A stretch of 64,000 bases of DNA from RGIG1828 sp045541875 (GCA_045541875.1 JAZQJX010000096.1:1-64000); one strand, 5' to 3'; shown: positions 16,029 to 25,880, counted from the stretch's first letter. Numbers and translations: made by a program. The notes: generated from the sequence alone by a model not told the origin.

Positions 16029-17387
16029 GTGATAAACAGATTTGAAATGGAAGAAACAATGCACATGATAGACAGTGAGCATCTTGATATAAGGACAATC
16101 ACCATGGGTATATCACTTCTTGACTGCGCATCATCCGATATAAATATTTCCTCAGAAAAGATTTATGATAAGATATGCAAAAAAGCGGAAAATCTTGTAA
16201 GTACCGGAGAAACAATAGAAAGAGAACTCGGAATTCCCATCATAAATAAAAGAATCTCCGTAACCCCCATATCTTTGGTTGCTGCATCATCTGATGCAAA
16301 ATCATATGTTCCCTATGCCAAAGCCCTTGACAGGGCAGGAAAACAGGTAGGAGTAAACTTTCTCGGAGGGTTTTCTGCTCTTGTACACAAGGGATTTACA
16401 ACAGCGGATAAGATTTTAATAGATTCAATTCCCGAGGCACTTTCCACAACAGACATAGTGTGTTCTTCAGTAAATGTGGGAAACACCAAAAGCGGAATCA
16501 ATATGGATGCTGTGGCACTTATGGGGAAAACCATAAAAACAGCGGCTGAACTTTCAAAAGATCAGGACGGATTTGCCTGTGCAAAACTTGTTGTTTTTTG
16601 CAACAGTGTTGAGGATAATCCCTTTATGGCAGGTGCATTTCACGGAGTAGGGGAGCCCGATTGCGTTATAAATGTTGGCGTAAGCGGTCCAGGAGTTGTA
16701 AAACATGCTTTGGAAAAAGTTAAGGGATGTGATTTTGGGGTTGTTTCCGAGACTATCAAGAAAACTGCTTTTAAAGTAACAAGAATGGGACAACTTGTAG
16801 CCCTTGAAGCATCAAAACGCCTTGGTGTACCCTTTGGTATTGTGGATCTTTCATTAGCACCAACACCTGCTGTTGGTGACAGCGTTGCATATATATTAGA
16901 AGAAATGGGACTTGAAAAGTGCGGAACTCATGGCACAACTGCTGCTCTGGCACTCCTTAATGATGCAGTAAAAAAGGGTGGAGTTTTTGCATCATCCTAT
17001 GTAGGAGGATTAAGTGGTGCATTCATTCCTGTCTCTGAAGATGCAGGGATGATTTCTGCAGCCAAATGCGGTGCTCTTTCTTTGGATAAACTTGAAGCAA
17101 TGACATGTGTTTGCTCTGTGGGACTTGATATGATTGTCATCCCCGGTGATACAAGCGCGTCAACAATTTCTGCAATCATTGCAGATGAAGCGGCAATCGG
17201 TATGATTAACAACAAAACAACAGCAGTCCGCATAATCCCCGCACCCGGAAAGAAAGTTGGAGATGTGGTTGAATTTGGCGGTCTTTTGGGAACAGGTCCT
17301 GTTATGGCGGTGAATGATGCTTCAAGTGAAGAGTTTATCAAAAGAGGCGGACGTATACCTGCACCAATTCATAGTCTCAGAAACTAA
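16029..17387 (+). CDS. PFL-related UPF0210 (DUF711) family protein
   Basis: A 452-residue protein of the UPF0210 family, distantly related in fold to pyruvate formate-lyase; biochemical function unestablished. Family blocks are plain: LDIRTITMGISLLDC near the N-terminus, FLGGFSALVHKG, GVGEPDCVINVGVSGPG, and SVGLDMIVIPGDT. GTG 16029 follows GGGGG and gives the usual INRFE start; the TTG just before it is less well placed. Partner of the ACT gene upstream. Confidence 0.88.
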   Translation: MINRFEMEETMHMIDSEHLDIRTITMGISLLDCASSDINISSEKIYDKICKKAENLVSTGETIERELGIPIINKRISVTPISLVAASSDAKSYVPYAKALDRAGKQVGVNFLGGFSALVHKGFTTADKILIDSIPEALSTTDIVCSSVNVGNTKSGINMDAVALMGKTIKTAAELSKDQDGFACAKLVVFCNSVEDNPFMAGAFHGVGEPDCVINVGVSGPGVVKHALEKVKGCDFGVVSETIKKTAFKVTRMGQLVALEASKRLGVPFGIVDLSLAPTPAVGDSVAYILEEMGLEKCGTHGTTAALALLNDAVKKGGVFASSYVGGLSGAFIPVSEDAGMISAAKCGALSLDKLEAMTCVCSVGLDMIVIPGDTSASTISAIIADEAAIGMINNKTTAVRIIPAPGKKVGDVVEFGGLLGTGPVMAVNDASSEEFIKRGGRIPAPIHSLRN

Positions 17388-17400
17388 TCGGAGAGGAAAA

Positions 17401-18000
17401 ATGCTGAAAATAAAGGAAGCAATTGTAGTCGAAGGAAATTATGATAAAATCAAACTGTCCGGCATAGTAGATGCAACAATAGTCGTTACCGACGGATTTA
17501 TGATATTTAAAAATAAATCAATGATGCGGATGCTTTCTGATCTTGCAGACAAGAAAGGCATAATCATTTTCACAGACAGCGACAGGGCAGGATTTCAAAT
17601 CAGAAACTACATCAAAAACGTTCTTCACGGTAAAAACGTAAAGCATGCCTATATTCCTGATATAAAAGGCAAGGAAAGGCGAAAGGATAAACCGTCAAAA
17701 GAAGGTTTTTTAGGTGTTGAAGGCGTCAGTAATGAGATAATTATAGATGCTCTCAAAAATGCCGCAACACCTGAAATTGATAGCAGTGAAAACAAAAGAC
17801 AAATTACAAAAGCCGACCTTTGCATTGACGGATTTTCAGGACTTTCAGACAGTCATATAAAAAGAACAGGATTTCTAAAAAGTCTCGGGCTTCCTGTGAG
17901 AATGTCATCAAATATGATGATAGAGTGTCTCAATGCCATATATGGATACGACGAATATAAGAGGCTTGCAGCACAATATAATAAGAAGAAACAGGATTAA
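17401..18000 (+). CDS. TOPRIM-domain protein, ribonuclease M5-like
   Basis: A 199-residue protein with an N-terminal TOPRIM fold: IKEAIVVEGNYDKIKL (acidic E in VEG) and the DSDRAGFQIRNYI motif that binds Mg2+. The C-terminal half (GFLGVEGVSNEIIIDAL onward) resembles DUF4093 of RNase M5, which matures 5S rRNA. Length is slightly above RnmV (about 185). The usual DTN/ETNG block reads VTDGFMIF, so it may be a paralogue and I leave the symbol blank. AGAGG precedes ATG 17401. Confidence 0.75.
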   Translation: MLKIKEAIVVEGNYDKIKLSGIVDATIVVTDGFMIFKNKSMMRMLSDLADKKGIIIFTDSDRAGFQIRNYIKNVLHGKNVKHAYIPDIKGKERRKDKPSKEGFLGVEGVSNEIIIDALKNAATPEIDSSENKRQITKADLCIDGFSGLSDSHIKRTGFLKSLGLPVRMSSNMMIECLNAIYGYDEYKRLAAQYNKKKQD

Positions 18001-18012
18001 AACGCAAAAAAA

Positions 18013-18058
18013 TATCCCCGGAAAGGCTATAATAGCCTTTATTCCGGGGATTTTTTTT
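18013..18058 (+). terminator. Rho-independent terminator ending the rlmB run
   Basis: ATCCCCGGAA (18014-18023) pairs with TTCCGGGGAT (18042-18051), with an inner AGGCTAT/ATAGCCT stem, then eight T. Confidence 0.93.
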
Positions 18059-18471
18059 GGTAATTTTCAGAAAAATGGTATGTTTTTTGGTATATTTGGT
18101 TATACTGAGAAAAGGTGCGATTAACTAAATAACGAGAGATATTCTAAAAATATACTAAAAAACGTTATTGATATCGTAAAAAAATGTTTACTTATAGGCT
18201 TTTTTATATAATTTAATCAATATATTGCCGGATACACCTTATGCCACACTATATATTGTCAAAAGATACGAATAATTTTTGTGTACAATACACAAAAAAA
18301 ATCTGTTTTGTAACATTTTTGTAATTTTTAATTAACACCTGAATAATCATTAATAAACGCGTTTTTGTGGGAAAAACAAAGGATTTTAGGGATTCTGTGC
18401 CTGATATTGCCCTGTTTATTAAATACTGTCCCCACATTGTCAAAAATGCACATAGTATTTTTGAAACAAAT
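18059..18471. other. 413-bp A/T-rich intergenic region
   Basis: No coding frame with codon character, no tRNA and no recognisable riboswitch. It may hold upstream elements for the cell-wall gene at 18540, but nothing specific can be supported. Confidence 0.6.
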
Positions 18472-18500
18472 TTGACAAAAAAAATTAAATAGTCTAAAAT
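18472..18500 (+). promoter_or_regulatory. Promoter of the 3D/G5 cell-wall protein gene
   Basis: TTGACA (18472-18477), 17-bp spacer, TAAAAT (18495-18500); AGGAGGTG and ATG 18540 follow. Confidence 0.75.
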
Positions 18501-18539
18501 TGAGACTGCTATGAAATCTGAGATCAGGAGGTGGATATT

Positions 18540-19589
18540 ATGGTTATTATAAAATCCATACACAATGATAAGTATTTTAAATCAAGATGCATATTTGTTA
18601 TGGCACTTACATTGTTGTTTCTTTTATCTGTAACAACTGTATATGCCGCTCCGTGGAATGAAAAAGTGACGATTCTGGATGGTGACCGGGAACTTACCGT
18701 GTACACTTCCTATAATGCTGTAAAAGATATTGTCGGAGAACAAGGTATTGAACTTTCAGATACAGATGTGATATATCCTTCTGTAAATGAAGACGTGGAC
18801 GACAGTCATCTCATTGTTATAAAGAGACTTAAACTTCTTGAGGTGAACTATCGCGGACAGCAGGTTATATACTGGACAGATGCACAAACCTACAGAGAGT
18901 TCATAAAAAAAGGCGTTATTGATGCAGACGAAGACGATATATTTGATGTTAACCTTGACACAAAACTTGAATCTTCAGGCAACAAAATCAGCATCATAAA
19001 ATATGACATCGTAACAGAAACTGTCGAAGAAGATATTCCATATAATTCTACGGTTGTTTATGACGACACACTGGACAAAGGTGTAAGAAATGTAACAACA
19101 GTCGGACAAAACGGTAAAAAAGCAAAATATTATGATGTTCATTACCGTGACGGCGTTGAAGTTTCACGCACATTTTCTGGTGAGGAAATAACGGTTTTGC
19201 CTGTTGATGAAGTTATTACAGAGGGAACAAAAGAACTTTCAATAAATGTTAACGGTCAGGTAATTCCTTACAAAAAGGTTCTCACATGTCAGGCAACGGC
19301 GTATGACCTTTCTTTTGAAAGTTGCGGAAAATATCCCGGTTCACCCGGGTATGGAATTACTGCATCCGGAACATATGCAAAGGTTGGAACTGTAGCGGTA
19401 GATCCGAGAGTTATTCCTCTTGGCACAAAGATGTACATTGTTTCTACTGACGGAAGTTATGTATACGGATATTGTACTGCCGAGGATACAGGCGGAGCAA
19501 TAAAAGGCAATAAGGTAGACCTTTTCTATAACACAAGAAACGAATGTATGCAGTTCGGCAGACGAAGTGTGAATGTATACATTCTTTAA
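18540..19589 (+). CDS. Secreted/anchored 3D-domain protein with DUF348 and G5 domains (YabE/Rpf-like)
   Basis: A 349-residue exported protein, probably a peptidoglycan-acting lytic enzyme related to B. subtilis YabE/YocH and stationary-phase survival factors. An N-terminal hydrophobic segment (about 19-37, ending VYAAP) acts as signal or anchor. Two DUF348-like ubiquitin-fold repeats follow (EVTILDGDREL-type and LEVNYRGQ regions), then a G5-like region (KYDIVTETVEEDIPYNSTV). The C-terminal 3D domain has CQATAYD, GTVAVDPRVIPLGT and the catalytic-type AEDTGGAIKGNKVDLF, named for its three aspartates. AGGAGG precedes ATG 18540. Confidence 0.9.
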   Translation: MVIIKSIHNDKYFKSRCIFVMALTLLFLLSVTTVYAAPWNEKVTILDGDRELTVYTSYNAVKDIVGEQGIELSDTDVIYPSVNEDVDDSHLIVIKRLKLLEVNYRGQQVIYWTDAQTYREFIKKGVIDADEDDIFDVNLDTKLESSGNKISIIKYDIVTETVEEDIPYNSTVVYDDTLDKGVRNVTTVGQNGKKAKYYDVHYRDGVEVSRTFSGEEITVLPVDEVITEGTKELSINVNGQVIPYKKVLTCQATAYDLSFESCGKYPGSPGYGITASGTYAKVGTVAVDPRVIPLGTKMYIVSTDGSYVYGYCTAEDTGGAIKGNKVDLFYNTRNECMQFGRRSVNVYIL

Positions 19590-19601
19590 TGAAAATACGA
19601 G

Positions 19602-19636
19602 CAGACTATTCTTCTTACGGAATAGTCTGTTTTTTC
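19602..19636. terminator. Terminator between convergent genes
   Basis: CAGACTATTC (19602-19611) pairs with GAATAGTCTG (19620-19629), then TTTTTT on the plus strand. It ends the 3D gene and overlaps the last codons of ylbJ on the minus strand. Confidence 0.85.
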
Positions 19637-20646
19637 TTTGCGGAAATAAAACAGATAAAAATAATAACGGAAAGTATCAGTGAAACAATAATGGGAACAT
19701 ACGGATTCATATTGATAAACTTTATGTCTTTTAGGTTTTTCACAGATAAACCAATAATAAAACTTGTAAATGCACTAAAAAAACGCGCAGCAATAATTTT
19801 AAAACTTCTTAAATTCTTATCAATAACGCCAAAAATTTGCATAATTACAGATAAGCCTCCAAAGGATGCACATGCACACATGAGGGCAAAATTAATATCT
19901 GATGAACCGTTCTCTGCCAAAAGTGTCATAGCCTTAGATATTTCAATAAGACAGTAGACTCCGCATCTGACAAACGTCTGATATCCGAAAACGGAGTGGA
20001 TGATACAGATAATAATTTCAGCAAGAGCCGTTGCTGTTATTAAGTATCCTGCAATATTTATAATTGTAGTAACAGACAATTCGCAGCATTCGGTGATGGA
20101 TGAGCAATTCAGATTTTTTTTATTTTTGGAAGAATTAACTTTATCGTCTGTCAATCCAAGTATAAATCCTAAAGTCACAGAGGATATTGTCTGAACACAG
20201 TACATCATAATTCCGAGAGATATATTTCCGAGCATAACACCTCCAACTGCACATATCAGAAAAACAGGGCTTGCTCCGTTTGTAAAGCATATAAGTCTTG
20301 CTGCTTCATTTTTGCTGATTAAGTTTTTACTATATATGTCAGATGCGCAGATTCCGCCGCAGGGGTATCCGCATAAAAGTGAGCATAAAAAAACTTCAGA
20401 AGATGCATAACTTATATTAAAAAATTTTGAGATTAATCTTTTCAGCGGATAGAAAAAATCAGGAAATCCTTTTTGAACAATATATTTTGAAATTACAAGA
20501 TAAGGAAACAAAGACGGAATCAGAACAGTCGCCCACATTCTGAGAGACTCTGTAATTTCCCTGCTGATTATTCTGTGATTTGCAATTAACTCAAAAATTA
20601 TTACTGTAATCACACAAAAAGTCAAAGTGTTTTTGGATTTTTTCAT
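19615..20646 (-). CDS. ylbJ: Sporulation integral membrane protein YlbJ
   Basis: A 343-residue polytopic membrane protein (about eight helices) of the nucleoside-recognition/gate fold. B. subtilis YlbJ is needed for spore cortex formation. Diagnostic blocks: LRMWATVLIPSLFPYLV near the N-terminus, FLCSLLCGYPCGG and AARLICFTNGASPVFL. ATG 20646 follows AGGAGG. Divergent from yqfC, with about 90 bp between that include a 20-bp palindrome (20665-20684). Indicates an endospore-forming host. Confidence 0.88.
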   Translation of the reverse strand: MKKSKNTLTFCVITVIIFELIANHRIISREITESLRMWATVLIPSLFPYLVISKYIVQKGFPDFFYPLKRLISKFFNISYASSEVFLCSLLCGYPCGGICASDIYSKNLISKNEAARLICFTNGASPVFLICAVGGVMLGNISLGIMMYCVQTISSVTLGFILGLTDDKVNSSKNKKNLNCSSITECCELSVTTIINIAGYLITATALAEIIICIIHSVFGYQTFVRCGVYCLIEISKAMTLLAENGSSDINFALMCACASFGGLSVIMQIFGVIDKNLRSFKIIAARFFSAFTSFIIGLSVKNLKDIKFINMNPYVPIIVSLILSVIIFICFISAKKKQTIP

Positions 20647-20733
20647 AATTAAGCCTCCTGATAAAACATATTTAAAAATATGTTCTCATATGAATAATAA
20701 ACAGGATTTATTATGTTTTAATGAGGCGAAAAG

Positions 20734-20943
20734 ATGTTTGATATAAAATATAAACTTATCTACCAGGGAGGAACAATGTGCATAAAGGGATGCTACAGCG
20801 TGGCGTCATATGATGAAAATATAATAGTGTTAAGGTGCGGCAACGATAATATCTTTATTAACGGGGAATCTCTTTGTATATCATCCTTAAATGATGAAGA
20901 GATATATTTAAAAGGAAGTATTACTGCCATAGATTTTGCTTGA
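20734..20943 (+). CDS. yqfC: Sporulation protein YqfC (YabP family)
   Basis: A 69-residue protein with the YabP/YqfC pattern: beta-strands around CIKGCYSVASYDENIIVLRCG and a tail INGESLCISSLNDEEIYLKG. Sigma-E-controlled in Bacillus; needed for efficient sporulation. Slightly shorter than B. subtilis YqfC. It directly precedes yqfD (30 bp), the conserved pairing. Confidence 0.88.
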   Translation: MFDIKYKLIYQGGTMCIKGCYSVASYDENIIVLRCGNDNIFINGESLCISSLNDEEIYLKGSITAIDFA

Positions 20944-20972
20944 TTTAAAAACATAATTTGGGAGATGTGAAA

Positions 20973-22139
20973 GTGCTCTGGAAGGTTGTCGGATACATAA
21001 GACTTAAACTCGACGGTGATAATATATATACATTTATTGAAAAGTGTAAAACAAACGGAACAGAACTTAAAAACGTTAAAAAATTTTCGGGTAGTTTTTA
21101 TGCTGACGTACTTTCCACATCACTGAAAAAAATTATAGAAGTTTCCAAAGAATTAAATATTTCATTAAAGGTAGAGGGAAGATACGGACTTGCAATGAAA
21201 ATATTCATATACCGTAATCGTATCCCTCTCTTTATCGCATCGCTAATTTTCACATTGCTCTTTTTTCTTAATTGTATTTTTATAAGAGAGATAAAAGTAT
21301 CAGGTAATCACTACCTTACCGATAAACAAATAAAATCTGTCATATCGGATTGCGGAGTGAAAAAAGGAACGTTTTTACTGTCTGTAAAACCTGATGAAAT
21401 AAAAGATGAAATATTAAAAAAATGTGACCATCTTTCCTGGGTGTGGATAGATATCATAGGGACAACGGCATATGTTGACGTCAGGGAAAAAATATCAATC
21501 CCCGAGGTTTTTGATTATGATTACGCCTGTAACATAATTGCAGAAAAAGACGGAGTCATACGCGAAGCAATATCCGAGTCGGGGGTTTTATATGCAAAAC
21601 CGGGAACATATGTAAAAAAAGGGGATTTGCTGATTGGCGGAGTGTATGATTCAAATGAATATGCTCCGGTTCGTTTTGTTCATTCAAAAGGAAGCGTTAA
21701 AGCATATACTACCTATACCTTGAGCGAAATTTGTAATTTCACATATTATTCCTATGAATTGACAGGTAAAAGTAAAAGAACATACGGACTGGAAGTGGCA
21801 GGGCAGGTAATAGAAACAGGCTCTGAGAGGAAAGGGTTATACATGGAAAGGCAAAATAATAAAAAAATAACAATATTTGGAAAAAATTATTTTTCTTTGG
21901 GATTTACAAATAGCAAATATTGTGAGATAATAAAAAAAGAATGTACAATGGGATATAATGAGGCAGTTAATAAGACAACTGAAAATCTCATACAAAGACT
22001 CAGAAGCACTTTGCCCTATGATGCCGAAATTATAGACATAGAAAAAAACTACGATGATAAATCATCCATGGTGTCTGTGACGGCGCATTGCATAGAAGAC
22101 ATAGGAGAAGAACTTCCCATTGAAATCGGTTGGAGGTAA
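20973..22139 (+). CDS. yqfD: Sporulation protein YqfD
   Basis: A 388-residue mother-cell membrane protein of stage IV sporulation. A cytoplasmic N-terminal region (about 1-80) is followed by one membrane helix (RIPLFIASLIFTLLFFLNCI), then an extracytoplasmic part with a POTRA-like stretch (REIKVSGNHYLTDKQIKSVI) and the YqfD signature AEKDGVIREAISESG with KPGTYVKKGDLLIGG. GTG 20973 is 8 nt after GGGAG and preferred over TTG 20958. It lies between yqfC and phoH as in most Clostridia. Confidence 0.92.
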   Translation: MLWKVVGYIRLKLDGDNIYTFIEKCKTNGTELKNVKKFSGSFYADVLSTSLKKIIEVSKELNISLKVEGRYGLAMKIFIYRNRIPLFIASLIFTLLFFLNCIFIREIKVSGNHYLTDKQIKSVISDCGVKKGTFLLSVKPDEIKDEILKKCDHLSWVWIDIIGTTAYVDVREKISIPEVFDYDYACNIIAEKDGVIREAISESGVLYAKPGTYVKKGDLLIGGVYDSNEYAPVRFVHSKGSVKAYTTYTLSEICNFTYYSYELTGKSKRTYGLEVAGQVIETGSERKGLYMERQNNKKITIFGKNYFSLGFTNSKYCEIIKKECTMGYNEAVNKTTENLIQRLRSTLPYDAEIIDIEKNYDDKSSMVSVTAHCIEDIGEELPIEIGWR

Positions 22140-22144
22140 TATTT

Positions 22145-23119
22145 TTGGAAAAGATTATTGAATTTTCAGATATTGAAAAAATCATATCTGTTTTCGGCGA
22201 GTTTGACAAAAACATCAACATCATAAAAAAGGAATTTGATGTTTCGGTTGTAAGCCGTGACAGCAACATAAAAATATCAGGTCTTGATGAAAATGTTAAA
22301 AAGGCACAAACTGTTATAATGAGCCTTTTTAAACTTCTTGAATCGGGAGAGACCATCACAGATCAGAATCTTGCCTATGCCATTGAGATGGCAAAAGATG
22401 GAGTGGATGACACTGCTTTGTACGGAAAAGACTGCATCCTTATAACTGCAAAAGGAAAACCTGTGAAAAGTAAAACTCTGGGGCAGAAAAATTATGTTGA
22501 GGCTATAAAAAACAATACCATCACCTTTGGGATAGGGCCTGCCGGAACAGGTAAGACATACTTGGCGGTTGCAATGGCTGTAAAGGAATTCAAAGCCAAA
22601 AACATAAGCCGCATAATACTCACAAGACCTGCAGTTGAAGCGGGGGAGAAACTTGGTTTTTTGCCCGGCGACCTTCAGAATAAAGTTGATCCGTATTTAA
22701 GACCTTTGTACGATGCTCTCTATGAAATGTTTGGCATGGAAGCCTATCAGAGACTTACAGAAAGAGGTGCCATCGAAATTGCTCCTCTTGCATATATGAG
22801 AGGAAGAACTCTCGATGACAGTTTCATCATTCTTGATGAAGCGCAAAACACAACACCTGAACAGATGAAAATGTTTCTCACACGTATAGGATTTAATTCA
22901 AAAGCAATTGTAACAGGTGACATAACACAGATGGATTTGCCTGACGGAAAAAAGAGCGGTCTTAAAGATGTTACCGGAGTTCTCAAAAATATAGAAGATA
23001 TTTCCTTTTGCTATCTCACGGAAAAAGACGTTGTACGTCACCGCCTTGTTCAGCAGATTATAAAGGCATATGAAAAAAGAGATGAGAGAAGACAAAAGGT
23101 GTCAAAAGATAAAAAGTAG
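22145..23119 (+). CDS. phoH: PhoH-like P-loop ATPase
   Basis: A 324-residue protein: N-terminal KH-like region (about 1-85) and a C-terminal ATPase with Walker A GPAGTGKTYLAVAMA and Walker B FIILDEAQNTTPEQMKMF. It works with the neighbouring YbeY in RNA/ribosome quality control, by gene association. TTG 22145 lies 8 nt after GGAGG; the in-frame TTG at 22130 overlaps that site. Continuous with ybeY (10 bp gap). Confidence 0.93.
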   Translation: MEKIIEFSDIEKIISVFGEFDKNINIIKKEFDVSVVSRDSNIKISGLDENVKKAQTVIMSLFKLLESGETITDQNLAYAIEMAKDGVDDTALYGKDCILITAKGKPVKSKTLGQKNYVEAIKNNTITFGIGPAGTGKTYLAVAMAVKEFKAKNISRIILTRPAVEAGEKLGFLPGDLQNKVDPYLRPLYDALYEMFGMEAYQRLTERGAIEIAPLAYMRGRTLDDSFIILDEAQNTTPEQMKMFLTRIGFNSKAIVTGDITQMDLPDGKKSGLKDVTGVLKNIEDISFCYLTEKDVVRHRLVQQIIKAYEKRDERRQKVSKDKK

Positions 23120-23129
23120 GAGATGCGAT

Positions 23130-23615
23130 ATGGTAAATGAAATATACATTGAGGATGTAAGAGAGAATCCGGACCTTTGCGAAGAAATGGAAAAACTTCT
23201 GGAAAAAACCGTAGAAGCCACGCTTTCCTATGAAAAAGTGGAAATGCCATGCTTTGTAAGTATAAGCATAGTGGAAGAAGATGAAATTAAAGAGATAAAT
23301 AATGAACACAGAGGAATAGATAAAGTAACAGATGTTCTGTCTTTCCCTGTTGTGAATCTTATAGACGGAACATTTAATGAGGATGCCGGAGATTTCTATG
23401 AAGGGAGACTAATTCTTGGTGATATTGTTCTCTGTGCAAAAAGGGCAAAGGAACAATCTGAAGAATTTGGTCATTCCCTGGAAAGAGAAATGAGTTATCT
23501 CACTTGCCATTCCATTCTTCACCTCATAGGCTATGACCACGAGGACGAAGATGAAAGGGAAGTTATGAGACAAAAAGAAGAAGCGGTAATGGAAATATTA
23601 AATCTCAGAAGATAA
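23130..23615 (+). CDS. ybeY: Endoribonuclease YbeY (rRNA maturation factor)
   Basis: A 161-residue metal-dependent endoribonuclease for 16S rRNA 3' maturation. The zinc motif is CHSILHLIGYDHEDEDE: three histidines are intact, though the usual glycine after the first histidine is serine. The upstream KVTDVLSFP block is typical. ATG 23130 follows TAGGAG; in-frame starts upstream overlap phoH. Between phoH and era, the classic order. Confidence 0.94.
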   Translation: MVNEIYIEDVRENPDLCEEMEKLLEKTVEATLSYEKVEMPCFVSISIVEEDEIKEINNEHRGIDKVTDVLSFPVVNLIDGTFNEDAGDFYEGRLILGDIVLCAKRAKEQSEEFGHSLEREMSYLTCHSILHLIGYDHEDEDEREVMRQKEEAVMEILNLRR

Positions 23616-23624
23616 GGTGATAAT

Positions 23625-24527
23625 ATGTCAGAATTCAAATCGGGATATGTTGGAATAATCGGACGCCCCAATGTGGGAAAATCAACTCTCTTAAATAAAA
23701 TGGTCGGGCAGAAAATTGCCATCATATCATCAAAACCTCAAACCACAAGAAGCAAGATTCTTGCCATAATGTCAGACCATGACAGTCAGGTGGTATTTTT
23801 GGACACTCCCGGGTTTCACAGTCCAAAAAACAAACTCGGTGAGAATATGATGAAAGCAGTGGATTCAGCCATAGGTGATGTTGATGTTCTTTTAATGGTC
23901 GTAGAACCCAAAGATTCAATAACACCTTCTGAAGAAAAAATCATCGAAAAAATAGGGGATATCCCCACAATTTTGGTTATCAATAAAACAGATACCGTAA
24001 AAAAAGAAGAACTTTTAGCGGTTGTCAAAAGATACAACGAAATTCACTCTTTTAAGGACACGCTTTTTGTAAGCGCACGCACCGGCGACGGAGTGGATAT
24101 TTTAAAATCTGTCATTAAAGAGAATTTATATGAAGGACCTATGTATTATCCTGAGGATATGGTGACCGATCAGCAGGAAAGACAGATTATAGCAGAGATT
24201 ATCCGCGAAAAGATGCTTCATCTTCTTGACAAGGAAGTTCCCCACGGAATCGCCATAGAGATTGTTAAAATGAAACACAGAAAAAAAGGCGAAGAGGTTC
24301 TCTATGACATAAACGCCAACATATACTGCGAAAAAGCCTCTCACAAAGGAATCATAATAGGTGCAGGCGGAAAAACATTAAAAGAGATAGGAACAAGAGC
24401 AAGGCTTGATTGTGAAAAGATGCTTTCGGCAAAGGTGTTTATGGAACTTTGGGTAAAGGTTAAATCTGACTGGAGAAATTCAAATAATATGCTCAAAGAG
24501 TTTGGACTCATTGAAACTGACAGGTGA
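23625..24527 (+). CDS. era: GTPase Era
   Basis: A 300-residue ribosome-assembly GTPase that binds the 16S rRNA 3' end. G1 GRPNVGKSTL (about 10-19), G3 DTPGFHSPKNKLGE, G4 NKTD, G5 SARTGDG, and a C-terminal KH domain (about 205-290) with the GAGGKTLKEIGTRAR loop. Starts at ATG 23625, 9 bp after ybeY. Followed closely by an acetyltransferase gene rather than recO. Confidence 0.97.
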   Translation: MSEFKSGYVGIIGRPNVGKSTLLNKMVGQKIAIISSKPQTTRSKILAIMSDHDSQVVFLDTPGFHSPKNKLGENMMKAVDSAIGDVDVLLMVVEPKDSITPSEEKIIEKIGDIPTILVINKTDTVKKEELLAVVKRYNEIHSFKDTLFVSARTGDGVDILKSVIKENLYEGPMYYPEDMVTDQQERQIIAEIIREKMLHLLDKEVPHGIAIEIVKMKHRKKGEEVLYDINANIYCEKASHKGIIIGAGGKTLKEIGTRARLDCEKMLSAKVFMELWVKVKSDWRNSNNMLKEFGLIETDR

Positions 24528-24531
24528 TAAA

Positions 24532-24951
24532 ATGGAGTTTAAAATTTTAAATGATCTGAATGATGATATAATAAACATCAGAACAAAAACTTTTGTAATA
24601 GGACGTGCAGTCCCAAAAGAAGTTGACTTTGACGGAAAAGACAAAGGTCTTATGCATTTTTGCCTTTATGATTCAGGAAACCTTCTGGCATATCTTCGTG
24701 CAGAAAAGACAGAAGATTATCTTCACATAGGCAGAGTATGCGTTGATGAAAGCGTGAGAAAAAAAGGCTATGGCAAAATGCTTTTGAATCACCTTTTTAA
24801 ATATTCAAAAGAAAATGAGTTCTCAATGATTGAACTCAGTGCTGTCGACACGGCTGTAGGATTTTACGAAAGGTTAGGATTTTCCAAAAAAGGAGAGTTC
24901 TATATGGAGGCAGGTGCACCTCATATATATATGTCAAAGAATATAGAATAA
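24532..24951 (+). CDS. GNAT-family N-acetyltransferase
   Basis: A 139-residue acetyltransferase of the ElaA-like GNAT type. The acetyl-CoA loop reads RVCVDESVRKKGYGKMLL (R/Q-x-x-G-x-G/A), followed by ELSAVDTAVGFYERLGF. The substrate is unknown. ATG 24532 is 5 bp after the era stop, so it is probably co-transcribed. Confidence 0.85.
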   Translation: MEFKILNDLNDDIINIRTKTFVIGRAVPKEVDFDGKDKGLMHFCLYDSGNLLAYLRAEKTEDYLHIGRVCVDESVRKKGYGKMLLNHLFKYSKENEFSMIELSAVDTAVGFYERLGFSKKGEFYMEAGAPHIYMSKNIE

Positions 24952-24963
24952 GGGACGATGAGT

Positions 24964-25845
24964 ATGAGAAAAGAACTTAGACAAAAACCCGACCTTAAAA
25001 ATATAATTATGCTCACTCTGGCAGGATTTATCAATGCCTTTGGTGTAACTCTCTTTTTGTATCCCGTAAATCTCTATGATAGTGGTATATCGGGAACATC
25101 AATGCTTTTTGCTCAACTTACACCCGAGAGATACTCCCTTTCACTTTTTTTGTTAATTCTTAATATCCCCTTATTTATTATCGGGTTTAAAAAGCAGGGG
25201 TGGGTTTTTACATTCTATTCGCTATATGCTGTCATAATGTATTCACTCGGCTCATGGCTCATAACCGATGTTTTGCCCGTGGATGTATCTTTTGTCTCGC
25301 CCCTTGCAGGCGATGATCTGTTGCTTTGTGCACTGTTTGGCGGACTCATATCGGGAATTGGAAGCGGACTTACCATACGCTATGGCGGAGCAATTGACGG
25401 AATTGAAGTTATGGCGGTAATATTTTACAAGCGTCTTAACATAACAGTAGGCACGTTTGTTATGATATATAATGTGTTGTTATATATCGTCTGCGGTGTT
25501 GCAATCGGAAGTTGGATACTACCGCTTTATTCAATTGTAACCTATGGTGCTGCTCTCAAAACCGTTGACTTTGTCGTAGAAGGTCTTGACCGTTCAAAAG
25601 GTGCGATGATTGTCACAACAAATCCTGATGAGATATGCAAAGTTTTGACAGAAGAATTTGAAAGCGGAATGACAAGAATTGATGTAAAAGGCGGATATTC
25701 GGGTGAGGGGAAAACTATGGTATATTTCATTCTCAACCGTTTTCAGATATCCCGAATGAAAAATCTTGTTCATGCAACAGACCCTATGGCATTCATAACG
25801 ATTATGGAAGTTGCAGATGTGTACAAGGCAAATATAGATGCATAG
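24964..25845 (+). CDS. YitT-family membrane protein
   Basis: A 293-residue protein with about five or six N-terminal membrane helices (DUF161) and a C-terminal cytoplasmic DUF2179 domain (about 205-293, with KGAMIVTTNPDEICKVL and YSGEGKTMVYFILNR). Transport function suspected but unproven. ATG 24964 is 8 nt after AGGGA; ATG 24958 is the alternative, only 2 nt from it. Confidence 0.85.
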   Translation: MRKELRQKPDLKNIIMLTLAGFINAFGVTLFLYPVNLYDSGISGTSMLFAQLTPERYSLSLFLLILNIPLFIIGFKKQGWVFTFYSLYAVIMYSLGSWLITDVLPVDVSFVSPLAGDDLLLCALFGGLISGIGSGLTIRYGGAIDGIEVMAVIFYKRLNITVGTFVMIYNVLLYIVCGVAIGSWILPLYSIVTYGAALKTVDFVVEGLDRSKGAMIVTTNPDEICKVLTEEFESGMTRIDVKGGYSGEGKTMVYFILNRFQISRMKNLVHATDPMAFITIMEVADVYKANIDA

Positions 25846-25880
25846 CCTGGGAGGATATGGTTTAAGATTAGGAGGAGACT